Shown one piece after another: positions 16,002 to 24,893 of a stretch of DNA of 64,000 bases. Made by a program: the position numbers and the translations under genes. The notes under the pieces were generated by a model. That model did no database searches. It worked only from the letters and a program-made list of their open reading frames with translations, and was not told the origin of the DNA. This stretch comes from Phyllobacterium bourgognense (GTDB taxonomy: Bacteria; Pseudomonadota; Alphaproteobacteria; Rhizobiales; Rhizobiaceae), in contig NZ_QPJM01000015.1 in the NCBI RefSeq assembly GCF_003337575.1, positions 59,475-123,474 of the forward strand. The letters are read 5' to 3'. The stretch's first letter is position 1; each line of letters begins with the position of its first letter.

Positions 16002-18373
16002 TGGAAATTTTTCTCGGCGCATTCACGGCTGAATGGGAGCAGCGCAAGGCAGCCTTCCTCCATGATCTGACGCTCGGGCGCCGCACCTTGCCGGAAGAGG
16101 ATGAGCGCCGGCGCCGGGGAGGGGTTGTTCCGCTGGCGGTGTCAACTGGGATGTCAAAGCCGTCGGGCTTTCGGTTGCGGACGGGAGGCGAGGGTCGTCC
16201 GGGCAGCGTCCGGCGGCGCGCCGACCGGCCCATGCGCGCACGCTTCGCTGGTCTTGCCTCGGGGAGCCAACCGGCCGTCGTCAAAATGGCATCGTTTGGT
16301 GGCGGATCGAGGCTCGGCGCGATGGTCAACTATGTCTCTCGCAATGGCGCCGTTGTCGTCGAGAACGAACGGGGCGACCACCTTCGTGGCCGTGATCAGC
16401 TTTCTGCCGTCGGTGACGAGTGGGATCACCTGATGAAGAACCGGGCTGAGAGCCGGGATATTGGCCTGTTCAAGATCGCCGTTGCCGAGGGCGGATGGCG
16501 CGCTGACGACGACCTCTTTGGCCGAGCCCGGGAGATTGTGAAGCGCGGCCTGGGTGACCGCGCCTTTGTGTTCACGGTGACCGCACGGGCTGATGGAAGC
16601 GGCTACGACGTCGATGGCGTGACGGCACTGAGAAACTCCAGTGGTGAGCGATTGACGGCGGACGACAAGGCTGCGGTGATCGTGCAGAGGCGCATGGCGA
16701 GCGCTGGGGCCGACGCGGCGTTTCGGTTTACCGGCTACGGTAACGGCACGGACTACGGCACCAGTCACGTGCGATCGCTGGTGGCTGTGCATAAGGGCAA
16801 GGTTCAGGACGAGCAGGGACGGACGATCGCAGATGCCAAGCAGGCTGGCGACCTCGTTCAACTCGAATGGCGGAACCAACTCCACAGCCGCAAGCCGCGT
16901 GATGTCATGCATCTGATCTTGTCGGCCCGCGCAGGTACCGACACGGCGGCGTTCCAAAGTGCCGCCCGGGACTTCCTGGGCCAGCAGTTCGCGGGCCACC
17001 GTTACGTCTTCTCTCTCCACGATGCACACAGCGATCCGAAGGCGGAGGCGGAAGGGGGAAAGCGTCCGCACGTACATATCCATGTCATCATCGCGATGCG
17101 ATCCGATGCCGGCGATCGGTTCGAGACGACCATTGCCGCATTTCGCCAGTGGCGGCTTGGCATGGCAGAGAAGGCGCGTGCGCATGGCATCAACATGGAG
17201 ATGACCGATCGCCGAGATCGAGCGAGCGCGCCGTCTTATTCGAGGAATCAGGTGCGTCCGGTGAACACAATCGGTCGTACGCAGCACGAAGGGACCAGTG
17301 CTGCCGCAGAGCAGCGTTACGGCGCCAAACGAGAGGATCTACCCAATTATTCGGCAACGGCGCGCAGTCAGGCCTATATGCAGAAGGCATACGGAGAGTG
17401 GCTGAATGTGCGGCAATCTCAGGGTCCTCGGACGCAACAGAACTTTATCCGTTCGCAGATGGTCCGGCTGGAGGATCTCAGAACCACGGTCGGAAGCCGT
17501 GATACCGCTCATCAGGAAGCTGGAAATTCCCCCTCGCAATTGCGAACATATTTGGTAAAGTTGACTGAGCTTGTTTCTGAGGGTGACGATATGCGCCACA
17601 TGACGCGACCGGAATTCGAGGCCTATGAAAGACGGGTCGAGATCGCACTCTTTCGGGCGGAGCAAACCATGCCACCCGAGGCGCGCAAGGATTTCGACGA
17701 GATTGCGCAGGCGGCACGCGAGCATGTCAATGTTCGCCGTGAGATCGTGGAACTGTTTGAGGAGCGATCGGCAGCGGGCAAGGCAGACAACCGATTTCAG
17801 GACCAGGGCAGAGGCGATCCGCAGGATGGCAAGCAACGTTGGAACGACGCGGTCGAGAGGCATGGATTCGAGGCGGCAAACGTCGCGAACAAGGCGCTTC
17901 TTGATATCGAGCGTACGAGAGAAGCGATCGAGCGCGTTGCCGCGGAACGGCGTGACGAAGTCCCGGCTTTGAAGAAGGAGCTGGACCTACATATCGCCGA
18001 GGCTGCGGAGCTCGGTGCGTCCGGGAACGGCATCATTCGCGAGGTGGCGGAAATCGATGATGACCTGAAGGCCGCGCTGCAATTAATCGAACGTGATCGT
18101 CAGAAGCGTGAGAATGAAAAGAACACTTCGACGCGACAATTAGAGGAAACCGCCGATACCGGTCGTGGTACGCCGCACAGTGAGCAGGTGCTGAACCGTG
18201 ATGATGGCCGCGACGAACGAGCTAAGGAAAGCGCGAGGGAAACTACCTCGCATCCCGAAACGGGCGACACCACCAAAAGCGATCCCGCGAAACAGCATGT
18301 TCCTCGTTTGGAAGAACTACAACGCGAGTCAGATGGGCGGAATGAACGCGACCACGATGATCGCGAACGATAG
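16001..18373 (+). CDS. MOBP-class relaxase (VirD2/TraI-like)
   Basis: A 790-residue relaxase/mobilisation nuclease. The N-terminal 90 residues are a family-variable basic region. A likely motif I tyrosine is Tyr111 (MVNYVSRNG). The metal-binding motif III is HVHIH, with His357, His359 and His361 (RPHVHIHVIIAMR). After about residue 440 the protein becomes charged and helical (KELDLHIAEAAELG) and ends in a low-complexity Glu/Arg/Asp-rich tail, which may carry the type IV secretion signal. It nicks one strand at oriT, stays bound to the 5' end and pilots DNA to VirD4. The ATG at 16001 overlaps the mobC stop; a GTG one codon earlier is also possible. Confidence 0.9.
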   Translation: MEIFLGAFTAEWEQRKAAFLHDLTLGRRTLPEEDERRRRGGVVPLAVSTGMSKPSGFRLRTGGEGRPGSVRRRADRPMRARFAGLASGSQPAVVKMASFGGGSRLGAMVNYVSRNGAVVVENERGDHLRGRDQLSAVGDEWDHLMKNRAESRDIGLFKIAVAEGGWRADDDLFGRAREIVKRGLGDRAFVFTVTARADGSGYDVDGVTALRNSSGERLTADDKAAVIVQRRMASAGADAAFRFTGYGNGTDYGTSHVRSLVAVHKGKVQDEQGRTIADAKQAGDLVQLEWRNQLHSRKPRDVMHLILSARAGTDTAAFQSAARDFLGQQFAGHRYVFSLHDAHSDPKAEAEGGKRPHVHIHVIIAMRSDAGDRFETTIAAFRQWRLGMAEKARAHGINMEMTDRRDRASAPSYSRNQVRPVNTIGRTQHEGTSAAAEQRYGAKREDLPNYSATARSQAYMQKAYGEWLNVRQSQGPRTQQNFIRSQMVRLEDLRTTVGSRDTAHQEAGNSPSQLRTYLVKLTELVSEGDDMRHMTRPEFEAYERRVEIALFRAEQTMPPEARKDFDEIAQAAREHVNVRREIVELFEERSAAGKADNRFQDQGRGDPQDGKQRWNDAVERHGFEAANVANKALLDIERTREAIERVAAERRDEVPALKKELDLHIAEAAELGASGNGIIREVAEIDDDLKAALQLIERDRQKRENEKNTSTRQLEETADTGRGTPHSEQVLNRDDGRDERAKESARETTSHPETGDTTKSDPAKQHVPRLEELQRESDGRNERDHDDRER

Positions 18374-18384
18374 GAGACAATGTC

Positions 18385-18546
18385 ATGCGTGACGAAAGAC
18401 GGATCATCGTGGTCGAGGAGGACCGCAAGAGCAGCGATGGCGTGGCCGGAGTGTGCGGCATTCTATTTTTTGTCATCATGATATTTGCACTGGTCGATCG
18501 CGGTCTTACGGTGGCGTGGGCAACCATGTCGACATGGCTCAATTGA
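18385..18546 (+). CDS. 53-residue single-span membrane protein after the relaxase gene
   Basis: A short frame beginning 11 bases after the relaxase stop, with TAGGAGA as ribosome site. The first 20 residues are charged (ERRIIVVEEDRKSSDG), then a membrane helix (VCGILFFVIMIFALV) and a short tail. Same strand and close spacing make it the last gene of the mobC-relaxase operon. Small membrane proteins at this place could link the relaxosome to the channel, but this is a guess; I do not recognise a family. Confidence 0.6.
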   Translation: MRDERRIIVVEEDRKSSDGVAGVCGILFFVIMIFALVDRGLTVAWATMSTWLN

Positions 18547-18772
18547 GTTTCGCTTTGTTGGGTGTCGGGAATGACTTCACGGCACATTCGTAGAAACCTT
18601 CTGCGCTGGCCGCAATGTTCGGTATTGGCGCATCAGCGCCATGACACCAGTCGGACCGCCGTCACTCGCTGCTGCGCCAATCCGTCGACACACTATTTCT
18701 GCGACAAAGCTTCGCGGCCCAATTACCCGAACGCTTCAGAGATAACCCTAGTGTCCCAGGAACTGGAACACC

Positions 18773-18940
18773 TTAAGAGCGCCGTTGCGCGTAGCGCTCC
18801 AATAAGGCGCCGCCTAGTGCAGGTAAGCATCCAAACAGCACCAATTGAGGTGTTCCAATAAGGCTAAATAGGCCCGATAGGAGAATTGCTAGCAGCGCTC
18901 CGACAAGGGCACCGATGATATACGGAAAGTAGCTCTTCAT
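18773..18940 (-). CDS. 55-residue small membrane protein downstream of virD4
   Basis: A short leftward frame with two membrane segments (YIIGALVGALLAILLSGLFS and LVLFGCLPALGGALL) and a basic C-terminus (RYAQRRS). The ATG at 18940 has GGAG eight bases upstream. It follows virD4 by 153 bases on the same strand and could be the last gene of the virB operon or stand alone. No family recognised. Confidence 0.55.
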   Translation of the reverse strand: MKSYFPYIIGALVGALLAILLSGLFSLIGTPQLVLFGCLPALGGALLERYAQRRS

Positions 18941-19093
18941 CCGACGTCTCCGTTCAGCGCTGACTTGCGCGATGCTGCCTCTCCTGTGGAAAGAGATAGC
19001 CCGCGCACAGAGCAATCTAGAATGAATGGTGCTGCCTGTGAACCTCCATGACCGTGGGTGGGCGCCCATTATACCCAACAAGCTTCGCGTTGC

Positions 19094-21112
19094 TCACACG
19101 AGCCCGACGTCGGCGGGATCCGGGACTGTCTGCTTCAAAATCTCGGCGATGCTTTGTCTGCTTCGCGGTGAAACGCCTTCAGCCTTCGTTAGCTTTGCAT
19201 CGATCGTCGCGCGCAGCCGTTCTGCGGTAGGCTTTAGTCGTGCTCCTATTTTTGTGGCTTCCTTATCTGCAGCATCGCCTAGCCCTTCAGTGAACCCTGA
19301 GTCCAGCTTGTTGCCGCCTTTCGCAATAGGCGCCAACTGCATTGCCTTGGCGACAACGGTCGGCGCATTTCCACTAGCAGCCTCGTTCCGTCCATTTTCC
19401 TCTTCTGTCGACGGCGAGACACCTCCATACTCTTTATCGACTGCCGGAACCTGCAAGGGGATGACAAAATCCGCTTCCGGGATGGCCGGCTCGTTCTCGG
19501 CAGCAAATCGTGCGGCACTTTCAAATGCAGCCAGATCATGAAAGCGAAGCTTTTGTCCAAATATAGCTCTCTGCCCTTCGACGAGCAGGAGCATCCGATC
19601 CTCCGGCATCTGACGAACTTCCTGCGGCATCATCAGATCCCGTTCGCGGATCTGTTCGACCTTCGTCCGGCGCGGCAGTCCCATCAATTCCAAGGTTCGA
19701 GACTCCGACTTATACCTGATGGTCTTCTTGCCAAGCGCGCGCGAGGCGTACTCGGCTGTAGCCTGGTCGTTGGCGCCGAGAATGAGCTGCAGCCCGCAAT
19801 TGCCGAGGAGGGAATGGCGGGACGTTTCTCCGTAGATCTCATCCAGGCTTTTGAGATCCTGGATGATGAAGGCCATCTTGATATTGTAGCCAGCCACATA
19901 AGGCAGCTTGTTCATGATCTCGTCCATCCTCTTCAGCTGCCTGAACTCGTCAAGCAGGAAGTAAGCGGGCAGGGCGCCGGGATCGAACTTGCGGGTGAGC
20001 AGGTCCATGCTTTGCTGGACGAACAAGGTCAGGAGAGGCCGCAGAATGGTGACATCGCTGACGTTCGGAGCAAGATAGATCGAGACCGGCCGCCGGCGCA
20101 TGGAAGCAAGGTCAATGTCGGTCGCGTTGGTGGCCGCGATCACCCGTTCGTTGCGGAAGGGTTGCATCGCCTTCTGGATATCGAGGAGCGCAGAGCGGGC
20201 CGCCCGCTCATTGAGGGAAATGTAGGCGTTGAAGCTGTCCGTGGTAAACCGTGAAAGATTCGGCTCCTTCTCCTTGATCAGCTTCATCAAGACCTGCAGA
20301 TCGACGCCCGCGTTGAAGATACTGTTGACCTCGCCGAGATTGCGACGGTTCCGGTAGTGGCTGCTTTCGAGCACATAGCTGATAACGCCGGCAATAACTT
20401 GTTGGGCGGTTCCTTGCCAGACCGCATTGTCCGATCCTAGCGTTTCCGGAATCAGGATGCTTGCCATATTCTGTATGTCGATGGTGCGGTTGCCGCGATC
20501 CTGCCGGACAAAATCCATCGGGTTCCATCGATGGGTCTTTGAAGCCCCCGGCGAGAACAGAAAAACCTGGTGTCCGTTTGCCTTCCGATAACCTGCCGTT
20601 TGTTGGAAAATCTCTCCTTTCAGATCGGTGACGATCATTGATCCTGGAAACATCAAAGCATTCGGGATGACATATCCGACGCCCTTTCCCGACCGAGTCG
20701 GGCCAATGACAAGATGGTGCCGATCGTCGAGCCGCCGCAGGATCTTGCGGCCAATCTTCCCAAAGATGTGGCCATCCCTGCGAAACCATTTTCCGCGCCG
20801 GACCGAGGCAATGTCCTGGAACGCCGCGTCTCCCAGTGGATTGGTAGGAACCCGCAAGCCGAAAATTCCCGCTCCCGTAGCAACGGCAATTGCGGGAACG
20901 AGTGCCCCCACAGCGGCGATCTGGAGTGCTCGATTATTCGAATAGAGCCAAAATTGCTGTAGCGGTGCCAACGGGTTGGCCGTGACGATCAGTTGGAGAA
21001 TGCGGCTGTCCTTGTAGACGAACTGTAGGATCAAGGCATAGCCGATGATCCAGACCGCAACAGCGATTACCCCACAAAACAGCAGATACGCTGCAAGGTA
21101 TGTCCTGCTCAT
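19094..21112 (-). CDS. virD4: VirD4/TraG-type type IV coupling protein
   Basis: A 672-residue membrane ATPase. Two N-terminal membrane segments (about 8-32 and 63-86) anchor it in the inner membrane. Walker A GPTRSGKG is at residues 137-144, and Walker B lies in AYFLLDEFRQL in the middle. The nucleotide-binding domain ends near 530, followed by a tail of about 130 residues of low complexity (Glu/Ala/Lys-rich) that most VirD4 proteins lack or vary. It recruits the relaxase-DNA complex and feeds it to the channel. Its ATG overlaps the virB11 stop by four bases, and it is the last gene of the operon. Confidence 0.93.
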   Translation of the reverse strand: MSRTYLAAYLLFCGVIAVAVWIIGYALILQFVYKDSRILQLIVTANPLAPLQQFWLYSNNRALQIAAVGALVPAIAVATGAGIFGLRVPTNPLGDAAFQDIASVRRGKWFRRDGHIFGKIGRKILRRLDDRHHLVIGPTRSGKGVGYVIPNALMFPGSMIVTDLKGEIFQQTAGYRKANGHQVFLFSPGASKTHRWNPMDFVRQDRGNRTIDIQNMASILIPETLGSDNAVWQGTAQQVIAGVISYVLESSHYRNRRNLGEVNSIFNAGVDLQVLMKLIKEKEPNLSRFTTDSFNAYISLNERAARSALLDIQKAMQPFRNERVIAATNATDIDLASMRRRPVSIYLAPNVSDVTILRPLLTLFVQQSMDLLTRKFDPGALPAYFLLDEFRQLKRMDEIMNKLPYVAGYNIKMAFIIQDLKSLDEIYGETSRHSLLGNCGLQLILGANDQATAEYASRALGKKTIRYKSESRTLELMGLPRRTKVEQIRERDLMMPQEVRQMPEDRMLLLVEGQRAIFGQKLRFHDLAAFESAARFAAENEPAIPEADFVIPLQVPAVDKEYGGVSPSTEEENGRNEAASGNAPTVVAKAMQLAPIAKGGNKLDSGFTEGLGDAADKEATKIGARLKPTAERLRATIDAKLTKAEGVSPRSRQSIAEILKQTVPDPADVGLV

Positions 21113-22137
21113 GCCCTATGCCTTGCGTAGTAGATTTCGGAAACGCCCCTGCGGCCGCCCTCGCGTCTCAACTGGATGACAACCGGGATCACCATCTGGA
21201 TGTAGGACATCAGATCCTGCTTGGAGTACCCTGCAGACATTCCGCCTTGCTGCACCATCATTGCGAGTTGTTCGTATGCGCCGAGAGGAGTGTCCGCATG
21301 AACTGTCGACATGCTTCCGGGGTGACCAGTATTAATGGCGCGCAAAAAGGCAAAGGCCTCGGATCCCCTGATTTCGCCGACGAACAAACGATCGGGTCGC
21401 ATTCGGAGCGACGCCTCGAGGAGCGACTGGATCGTGACTTGCGCAGTGCCCTGATCGCCGCGCGAAGCCAGCAGATGGACGGCGTTCTTTTGAGGTGGAA
21501 ACAGCTCCCGCGTGTCCTCCAGAGTAAGTATTCGCTCGAACGGGTCGATCGTCTTGAGGCAGGCATTGAGAAATGTCGTTTTTCCGGTCGAAGTCCCGCC
21601 GCTGATCAGGATCGATACCCGCTGCCGGATGGCGGACCTGATAAACTCGTAGATTCGTTCCGCTTTAAGATGCTCGATGAGGGTCTGCTCAACGTCGCTG
21701 AGGCCGCCCACTGCGACAGAGACCTTCTCCAGCGAGCCATTGTCTCGATACTCTTCGAGGGTGAAGTCACTTGTGACCTGCTTGCGGATCGAGATGGCGC
21801 CACCATCGGCTGCTGCGGGCGGCAGCACAATCTGGATTCGTTCTCCCGTAGGCAAGGCCGCGGAAAGGATCGGGCTTGCGCGGCTGATGAATTGATGCGT
21901 CGTGCCGGCGACGCGTTCGCCGATGTTTTCAATCTCCGCCATGGTCAGGGCCGGTATCTCATGATGCTCCATTACATCGGCGCCGAGGCGTTCAACATAG
22001 ACGTGACCTGGTCGATTGACCGAGATCTCGACGACGGTCGGGTCGGACAAGAAGATCGAGAGCGGGTCGAGGGCCCGCTGCAGGAAGTAATAGGGCCTGT
22101 TGTCAGCGGCTTTGCTTTTGACGGATGCCTCGCTCAT
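21109..22137 (-). CDS. virB11: VirB11 traffic ATPase
   Basis: A 342-residue hexameric secretion ATPase. The N-terminal domain (about 1-160) is followed by Walker A GGTSTGKT (180-187), the Asp box ILTLEDTRELF, Walker B-like RMRPDRLFVGEIRG and the His box TGHPGSMSTVHAD. VirB11 works at the cytoplasmic face with VirB4 and VirD4 and switches between pilus assembly and substrate transfer. The start overlaps the virB10 3' end by 35 bases, an unusually long overlap that indicates coupled translation. Confidence 0.95.
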   Translation of the reverse strand: MSEASVKSKAADNRPYYFLQRALDPLSIFLSDPTVVEISVNRPGHVYVERLGADVMEHHEIPALTMAEIENIGERVAGTTHQFISRASPILSAALPTGERIQIVLPPAAADGGAISIRKQVTSDFTLEEYRDNGSLEKVSVAVGGLSDVEQTLIEHLKAERIYEFIRSAIRQRVSILISGGTSTGKTTFLNACLKTIDPFERILTLEDTRELFPPQKNAVHLLASRGDQGTAQVTIQSLLEASLRMRPDRLFVGEIRGSEAFAFLRAINTGHPGSMSTVHADTPLGAYEQLAMMVQQGGMSAGYSKQDLMSYIQMVIPVVIQLRREGGRRGVSEIYYARHRA

Positions 22138-23359
22138 GCTTGATTTCCTTCAGCGCTTCCTCGACCGGGTCCGGATACATCGCGGAGAAGTCGAGGTCCT
22201 GGCGGACGTAGACGAAGATGCGCTCGCCCTGGTGAACACTTATCGTCGGGGGAATTTTCAGGTTCTCCGCCAGCGCCTGGTTGGCCATGTCGGAAAAGGT
22301 CTGCGCGATCGTCTCGCGCGCGAGTTCCGCAGCGCGGTCGGAGTCCGAAGATTCATTGTTGCCGCTTCCCGAACTATATTGGTTGCTGCCATAGCCTGTC
22401 AGATAGGAGGAGCCTGCCCCAATGATCGAGAGCAGGATTGCCGAGCCAAAACGCTCCCGCCATTTGTTATCGACAAGACCCGTGAGGCCGGACCGTCCCA
22501 GGCTGTCCGTGCCGATGCTGTTGAGCCGAACCGTTACGCCATCATCTCGCAGTAACCGTGTCCAGATGACAAATATGCGTTTCTGCCCGCGGGTGACCTC
22601 GGACTGGTATTCCCCGATCAGTCGTGTTCCCGTCGGGATCAGGATGCGGCGACCGTCGAAGGAATAGACATCCTGTGAGGTGATGGCGCGGATCTGCCCA
22701 GGCAGGTCGCTATTGATGGCTGCTTCGAGTATCCCGGGGATCAAGGTGCCCTCCGGGATCATGGCATCGATGCGTTCGATCTGCCGGGCTTTGGCTGACC
22801 GGTCGCCGATTGCTGAGGCGGAAGCCAGAAACTTGCTGTTTCGATCTTCGCCCGCCACGGTCGGTCCGCCCTCGGTACTGCTTGCACCCAGGGCGTCGCG
22901 ACCGTTGTCGCCCTTGGTCGAGTCGATCACCACCTGCTTTGACAAGAACCGTTTTGGGAACTCCTCAACCTTTTCAGGCTCGATCGATGGCTCGCCATTC
23001 GTCTCTATGACACCAGGGGGAGGGGGGACCTCGAACTTCGTCGTGTCCGAAGGTTGTTCCTTCTCCTCCTCGGCAGGGGGGTCGGGCAGCTTGATGATCG
23101 GCTCAGGTTCCTTTTCAGGCTCTTTCTCACCATCGCGAAGAAACGATGGTGGACGGAAAGTCGTTGTGGTGAACTCCTCGTCGCCTCCGACGCTCTCCGG
23201 CCTGCGCTGCTCAGGAGCAAACACGACGACATACGCCAGCACCGCGCCGCCCAAAAGGAGGACAGTCCTTCCCAGCAGTTGCTTTCGACGGGCGCGCTTG
23301 TCTCTGATGTCAACCTCGTCACCGGCGAGCATCGCTTCGAGTTCTGGAGACCGCTGCAT
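22103..23359 (-). CDS. virB10: VirB10 inner/outer-membrane scaffold protein
   Basis: A 418-residue protein with a cytoplasmic N-terminus, one membrane helix (about residues 31-48) and a periplasmic Pro/Glu-rich linker (about 80-125, EPEKEPEPIIKLPDPP). The C-terminal TrbI/VirB10 beta-barrel domain (about 200-390) contains GTLIPGILEAAINSDLPGQI and GTRLIGEYQSEV, with the antenna region near SYLTGYGSNQYSSGSG. It spans both membranes and senses ATP use by VirD4 and VirB11. The stop of virB9 and this start share one base (TGATG). Confidence 0.95.
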   Translation of the reverse strand: MQRSPELEAMLAGDEVDIRDKRARRKQLLGRTVLLLGGAVLAYVVVFAPEQRRPESVGGDEEFTTTTFRPPSFLRDGEKEPEKEPEPIIKLPDPPAEEEKEQPSDTTKFEVPPPPGVIETNGEPSIEPEKVEEFPKRFLSKQVVIDSTKGDNGRDALGASSTEGGPTVAGEDRNSKFLASASAIGDRSAKARQIERIDAMIPEGTLIPGILEAAINSDLPGQIRAITSQDVYSFDGRRILIPTGTRLIGEYQSEVTRGQKRIFVIWTRLLRDDGVTVRLNSIGTDSLGRSGLTGLVDNKWRERFGSAILLSIIGAGSSYLTGYGSNQYSSGSGNNESSDSDRAAELARETIAQTFSDMANQALAENLKIPPTISVHQGERIFVYVRQDLDFSAMYPDPVEEALKEIKHERGIRQKQSR

Positions 23360-24171
23360 CAGTTTCCGCTCCTTCGGCGTGTTTTAGCCTTCTCGTCCAG
23401 GCTCGGCGCCATGATGTCGGGGTCGGGTGCCCCAAAGTCCGGCTTTCGCAAATTGAAGATGCAGGTCCATTGGTTGCCGTCACGCAGCGTGTATTGGGTC
23501 GCCGTTCCGTCAACGACGATGTATTCACCCTCACGGCGGAAGTTTCGCAGGGTCTCAGAGAAATCGGCATTTACAGCAAAGATCGCCGGAACGGTTGCGC
23601 CAAACTTAAAAAATGTCTTCTTGCCGTCGTCGAACACCATTGATGGCTTCAGCTTTCCATCGCCGGAAAAAGAATAGTCGATATTGACGTTGGCCTTGTC
23701 GATGCCCGCCATGTTTGGATTGGCGGCCCGTGCCTCGGCGTCTTTGCGGAGGGAGGCGTTGAGATCCTTTTCGGGGTAGACGAAGCGGATGCCAAAGACC
23801 TTTTTCCCGTCTTCCGGCGCATAGTCGTTGAGCTCGAGATAATAGATCCGCTTTGTGGTCACCACATTCATATTGGTGGTGACGTGCCTGGCTTTCGGTT
23901 TCACGAACAGGATGTTGCCCTTATCGGTCGGCACGACATCCCAACTTTCGGTGTCGCCGAGCGCGACGGTCTCGAACTTTTCATCCTCATCAAAAATGAT
24001 CATCGTCGAAATGCCATAGGTGGCGAAGACGCGCACAACGTTGTTTGGCTGATAGACGACACTTGTGACCCTCGGATCGAGCCGGCCAGAGACTGGTGTC
24101 TGCGCAGCGAGGGCAGTTGCCAAAGATCCGATTGCTGTCAGAGCGGCAGCGAGAAGGATGCGAGGAATCAT
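23359..24171 (-). CDS. virB9: VirB9 outer-membrane channel component
   Basis: A 270-residue protein with a signal peptide (about 1-23, LLAAALTAIGSLATALAAQ). The VirB9/CagX N-terminal domain (DPRVTSVVYQPNNVVRVFATYG) and C-terminal domain (DYSFSGDGKLKPSMVFDDGKKTFFKF, NFRREGEYIVVDGTATQYTLRDG) are both present. It forms the outer ring of the channel with VirB7 and VirB10. The frame is open for about 200 codons upstream, but that part lies over virB8 in another phase; the ATG at 24171, which overlaps the virB8 stop by one base, is the proper start. Confidence 0.95.
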   Translation of the reverse strand: MIPRILLAAALTAIGSLATALAAQTPVSGRLDPRVTSVVYQPNNVVRVFATYGISTMIIFDEDEKFETVALGDTESWDVVPTDKGNILFVKPKARHVTTNMNVVTTKRIYYLELNDYAPEDGKKVFGIRFVYPEKDLNASLRKDAEARAANPNMAGIDKANVNIDYSFSGDGKLKPSMVFDDGKKTFFKFGATVPAIFAVNADFSETLRNFRREGEYIVVDGTATQYTLRDGNQWTCIFNLRKPDFGAPDPDIMAPSLDEKAKTRRRSGN

Positions 24172-24863
24172 CAGCGAGCGCCCTCGGTCACAGTCTCCTG
24201 ATCGCGGCGGTAGTCGTAGACCTGGAATCCAAGCGGGTTTTCGAAGCGCCATTCGTTGGTCGCTGGTGTATCGGTGTAGCGATAACGCACGACAGCGATC
24301 CAATGCCGCGGTATGGACTCGGTCTCGGATTGTTCGACAGTCGTGAAGCGGACGATCCCGGTGCTCGTGTTGGGAAAGGTGACCGACGCGATTTCCGTCG
24401 TCACCCGCTTGTTGCGCCCGTATATTCTTGCAGGGTTCTGTGGATTGGCAGCGCTGTAGAGGTCCTGCAACTGGCGTGCCGCGTTGCCAGTCGACAGCAG
24501 TGCCGCAATGCCGAAATTCTGCTCGATGGCAAAAGGATCGTAGCCTTCGCGCGAGCGGATATAGCGAACGATATTGGCCTGGGTGATCGCTTGCTGCTCG
24601 GTCAGGTTGGTCGGTCTTGTGAGCCCGGTCTTCACCTCGACATAGCCGGTGTTCTTGTCGACTTCGACGATATAGGGTTCGAAGCTCTTCAACGGCACAA
24701 GCATGGCAAGGGTCGCAAGGCTCACCAGAGTGATCGCACCAAAGATGGTGGTGACAAACCATGCCAGCGCTCGTGATCGTTTGGCTTTCTTGACGACTTC
24801 CTGTTCCCAGATGTCACCGCTCTGGTAGTAGGTTCGCAATCGTTCGTCATTCGTTTCCGCCAT
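24171..24863 (-). CDS. virB8: VirB8 inner-membrane assembly factor
   Basis: A 230-residue bitopic protein: short cytoplasmic N-terminus, membrane helix at about 32-57 (ALAWFVTTIFGAITLVSLAT), then the periplasmic VirB8 domain with the typical IVRYIRSREGYDP and the late WRFENPLGFQVYDYRRDQE motif. It nucleates channel assembly and contacts VirB9 and VirB10. The stop overlaps the virB9 start by one base. Confidence 0.95.
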   Translation of the reverse strand: MAETNDERLRTYYQSGDIWEQEVVKKAKRSRALAWFVTTIFGAITLVSLATLAMLVPLKSFEPYIVEVDKNTGYVEVKTGLTRPTNLTEQQAITQANIVRYIRSREGYDPFAIEQNFGIAALLSTGNAARQLQDLYSAANPQNPARIYGRNKRVTTEIASVTFPNTSTGIVRFTTVEQSETESIPRHWIAVVRYRYTDTPATNEWRFENPLGFQVYDYRRDQETVTEGAR

Positions 24864-24893
24864 TGCCCCTCATGCCTCGATTTTCTTCCCTGC

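Noticed and set aside
16154..17287. Long leftward open frame opposite the relaxase gene
   Set aside because: High GC creates open antisense frames; its composition is not protein-like and the forward strand has relaxase motifs in order.
19538..20254. Rightward open frame inside virD4
   Set aside because: Antisense to conserved ATPase motifs of VirD4; no ribosome site.
24172..24762. N-terminal extension of virB9 into virB8
   Set aside because: The extension lies out of phase over conserved VirB8 coding sequence and lacks a signal peptide; ATG 24171 gives a proper VirB9.
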